A stretch of DNA of 64,000 bases, taken from NCBI RefSeq assembly GCF_023558375.1, contig NZ_CP083761.1, positions 3,646,501 to 3,710,500 of the forward strand, given 5' to 3'. The translations under genes and the position numbers were made by a program. The stretch comes from Chroococcidiopsis sp. CCMEE 29 (GTDB lineage Bacteria > Cyanobacteriota > Cyanobacteriia > Cyanobacteriales > Chroococcidiopsidaceae). Numbering within the stretch: position 1 is the stretch's first letter; every line of letters starts with the position of its first letter. The notes under the pieces were generated by a model. The model was given only the letters and a program-made list of their open reading frames with translations. It did not search any database and was not told the origin of the DNA. Below are positions 62,900 through 64,000 of the stretch, one piece after another.

Positions 62900-63583
62900 A
62901 TGACGCTTCATCCAGTCACAGTTGAGTTTAGCCCTGATTCTACTCCTAGTTTGGTTTCTCCCACCATTATGCCAAGTTCACTCACAGGCACTCCTTTAAA
63001 ATTAGGAGTTCTTGCCTCTGGCAATGGCAGTAACTTTGAGGCTGTGGCTCAAGCAATCGAAGCTGGAAAACTTAACGCTCAAATTCAAGTCTTGATTTAC
63101 AACAACCCAGAAGCTAAAGCAGCCGCAAGAGCAGTTAATCGGGGTATTCCCACTGTTTTGTTAAATCACCGCGACTTTCAGCATCGCGAAGATTTAGACC
63201 AGCAGATTGTCCAGACCTTGCAACAATATGAAGTGGAATGGGTAATTATGGCTGGCTGGATGCGGTTGGTAACACAAGTTTTAATTGATGCCTTTCCCGA
63301 CCAAATTATCAATATCCATCCCAGTTTGTTGCCCAGTTTCCGGGGTGTCCGCGCCGTGGAGCAAGCTCTTGCCGTCGGAGTGAAAATCACTGGCTGTACA
63401 GTGCATCTAGTCTGTTTAGAAATGGATAGTGGTGCGATTTTGCTCCAAGCAGCCGTGCCAGTTTTAGCTGACGATACCCCCGAAACACTTCACGCCCGCA
63501 TTCAGATTCAAGAACATCGAATTTTGCCGCCAGCGATCACCTTGGCAGCTCAGAGGACGCGGGGACGCCCCGATGCAATTTGA
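62900..63583 (+). CDS. purN: Phosphoribosylglycinamide formyltransferase PurN
   Basis: 227 residues. LGVLASGNGSNFEAVAQAIE (about 34-53), VEWVIMAGWMRLV and INIHPSLLPSFRGVRAVEQA with the catalytic Asn-His-Asp arrangement are PurN features; VHLVCLEMDSGAILLQAAVP closes the core. It formylates GAR in purine synthesis. The first 30 residues look like a non-conserved extension, so a start at 62969 is also possible. Confidence 0.93.
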   Translation: MTLHPVTVEFSPDSTPSLVSPTIMPSSLTGTPLKLGVLASGNGSNFEAVAQAIEAGKLNAQIQVLIYNNPEAKAAARAVNRGIPTVLLNHRDFQHREDLDQQIVQTLQQYEVEWVIMAGWMRLVTQVLIDAFPDQIINIHPSLLPSFRGVRAVEQALAVGVKITGCTVHLVCLEMDSGAILLQAAVPVLADDTPETLHARIQIQEHRILPPAITLAAQRTRGRPDAI

Positions 63584-63613
63584 CTGCCGATTAGCTTACT
63601 TGCACTACACTAG

Positions 63614-64000
63614 CTAAAAAGGCGGCAGTTCTTCGAGAATCGTAAAGCGAATGTGATTAATTGCTAACTCACCAATTGAAACCTCTTCTTTATTAAGAGG
63701 TAAACCCTTGCTTGTCACGCTTTCAAACGAAATTCCTTTGCCGATTTCAACGTGATACCAGGCTAAACCCATAAAAAACCGTGAGGGATAAGGTCCTTGC
63801 TCCATCACATCATCAGGGTTCGATTCCATTGGTAGCCACAAGTCTAACCCAGGTACGTAGAACTCTAGCCAAACATGATTATAGTCTGGTTGCAAGGGTA
63901 CACCCTGTTGCTCGGCATAGGATGGACACTTGTAACGACCTACAGTGCGACAGGCAATGTCATTCAGACGCGATAATGCCAGTAAAACGCCTACATACTC
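63614..64000 (-). CDS. Transglutaminase-like domain protein (5' end outside the window)
   Basis: The frame is open to the window edge. 128 residues are visible: LALSRLNDIACRTVGRYKC, then DYNHVWLEFYVPGLDLWLP with the catalytic His and MESNPDDV with the Asp of the Cys-His-Asp triad. The catalytic Cys should lie upstream, beyond the edge. Family members act as transglutaminases or peptidases. Convergent with purN. Confidence 0.85.
   Translation of the reverse strand, partial: EYVGVLLALSRLNDIACRTVGRYKCPSYAEQQGVPLQPDYNHVWLEFYVPGLDLWLPMESNPDDVMEQGPYPSRFFMGLAWYHVEIGKGISFESVTSKGLPLNKEEVSIGELAINHIRFTILEELPPF

Overview
This window is cyanobacterial chromosome. The evidence is dense GCGATCGC (HIP1) octamers, the geranylgeranyl reductase ChlP, the circadian-output regulator RpaA, a pair of diflavin flavodiiron proteins, a Tic20-like protein, an SpkB-type kinase with pentapeptide repeats, and inorganic-carbon transporters of the Cmp and BicA types. 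Many spacers are filled with short G-rich or A/T-rich dispersed repeats (GGGGTTA heptamers, GAGCAGGGG units, CAAAATC units and nested hairpin repeats). This resembles repeat-rich filamentous or Chroococcidiopsis-like genomes, but the genus cannot be fixed from the sequence alone.

Layout. 348-2701: rimP-nusA-ylxR on the minus strand, with an intrinsic-terminator-like hairpin just before rimP and a 49-bp perfect inverted repeat flanking rimP. 3020-8430: a cyanobacterial membrane protein, a Dpp/Opp-type permease and lipoprotein, and CysA. 8743-9963: chlP. 10223-10978: rpaA. 11119-12256: a decayed alpha/beta hydrolase. 12434-25031: an inorganic-carbon uptake block on one strand, with a seven-gene Mrp Na+/H+ antiporter operon, a PsiE-like protein, BicA and cmpDCBA. 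25937-29501: flv1 and flv3. 29730-33481: a second PsiE-like protein, a PlsY-like/dikinase fusion and a 46-residue membrane peptide. 33555-35615: a truncated hydrolase next to a MITE-like element, a small Cys-rich protein, Tic20 and an FAH-family protein. 35876-38290: menD and a SLOG-family protein. 38972-45119: a surface-glycan cluster with UDP-galactopyranose mutase and a GlfT2-like galactofuranosyltransferase. 45202-47746: rpmG-rpsR-RNase II. 47791-64000: housekeeping and assorted genes (RDD protein, moeA, spkB, pheT, YciI, DUF2993, rluB, rodZ-like, malQ, Nudix, ridA, an ABC ATPase, DUF981, a sugar-type permease, purN and a partial transglutaminase).

How the genes fit together. CmpABCD takes up bicarbonate using ATP, BicA takes it up with Na+, and Mrp can rebuild the Na+ gradient that BicA spends. 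The regions upstream of cmpA and bicA look like diverged copies of each other, and the cmpA leader has three TTA-N7/8-TAA motifs of the CmpR/CbbR type, so common low-CO2 control is likely. The flavodiiron pair would act as an electron outlet under the same low-carbon conditions. The glf cluster suggests a galactofuranose-containing surface polymer. No tRNA, rRNA, CRISPR array or intact transposase was seen.
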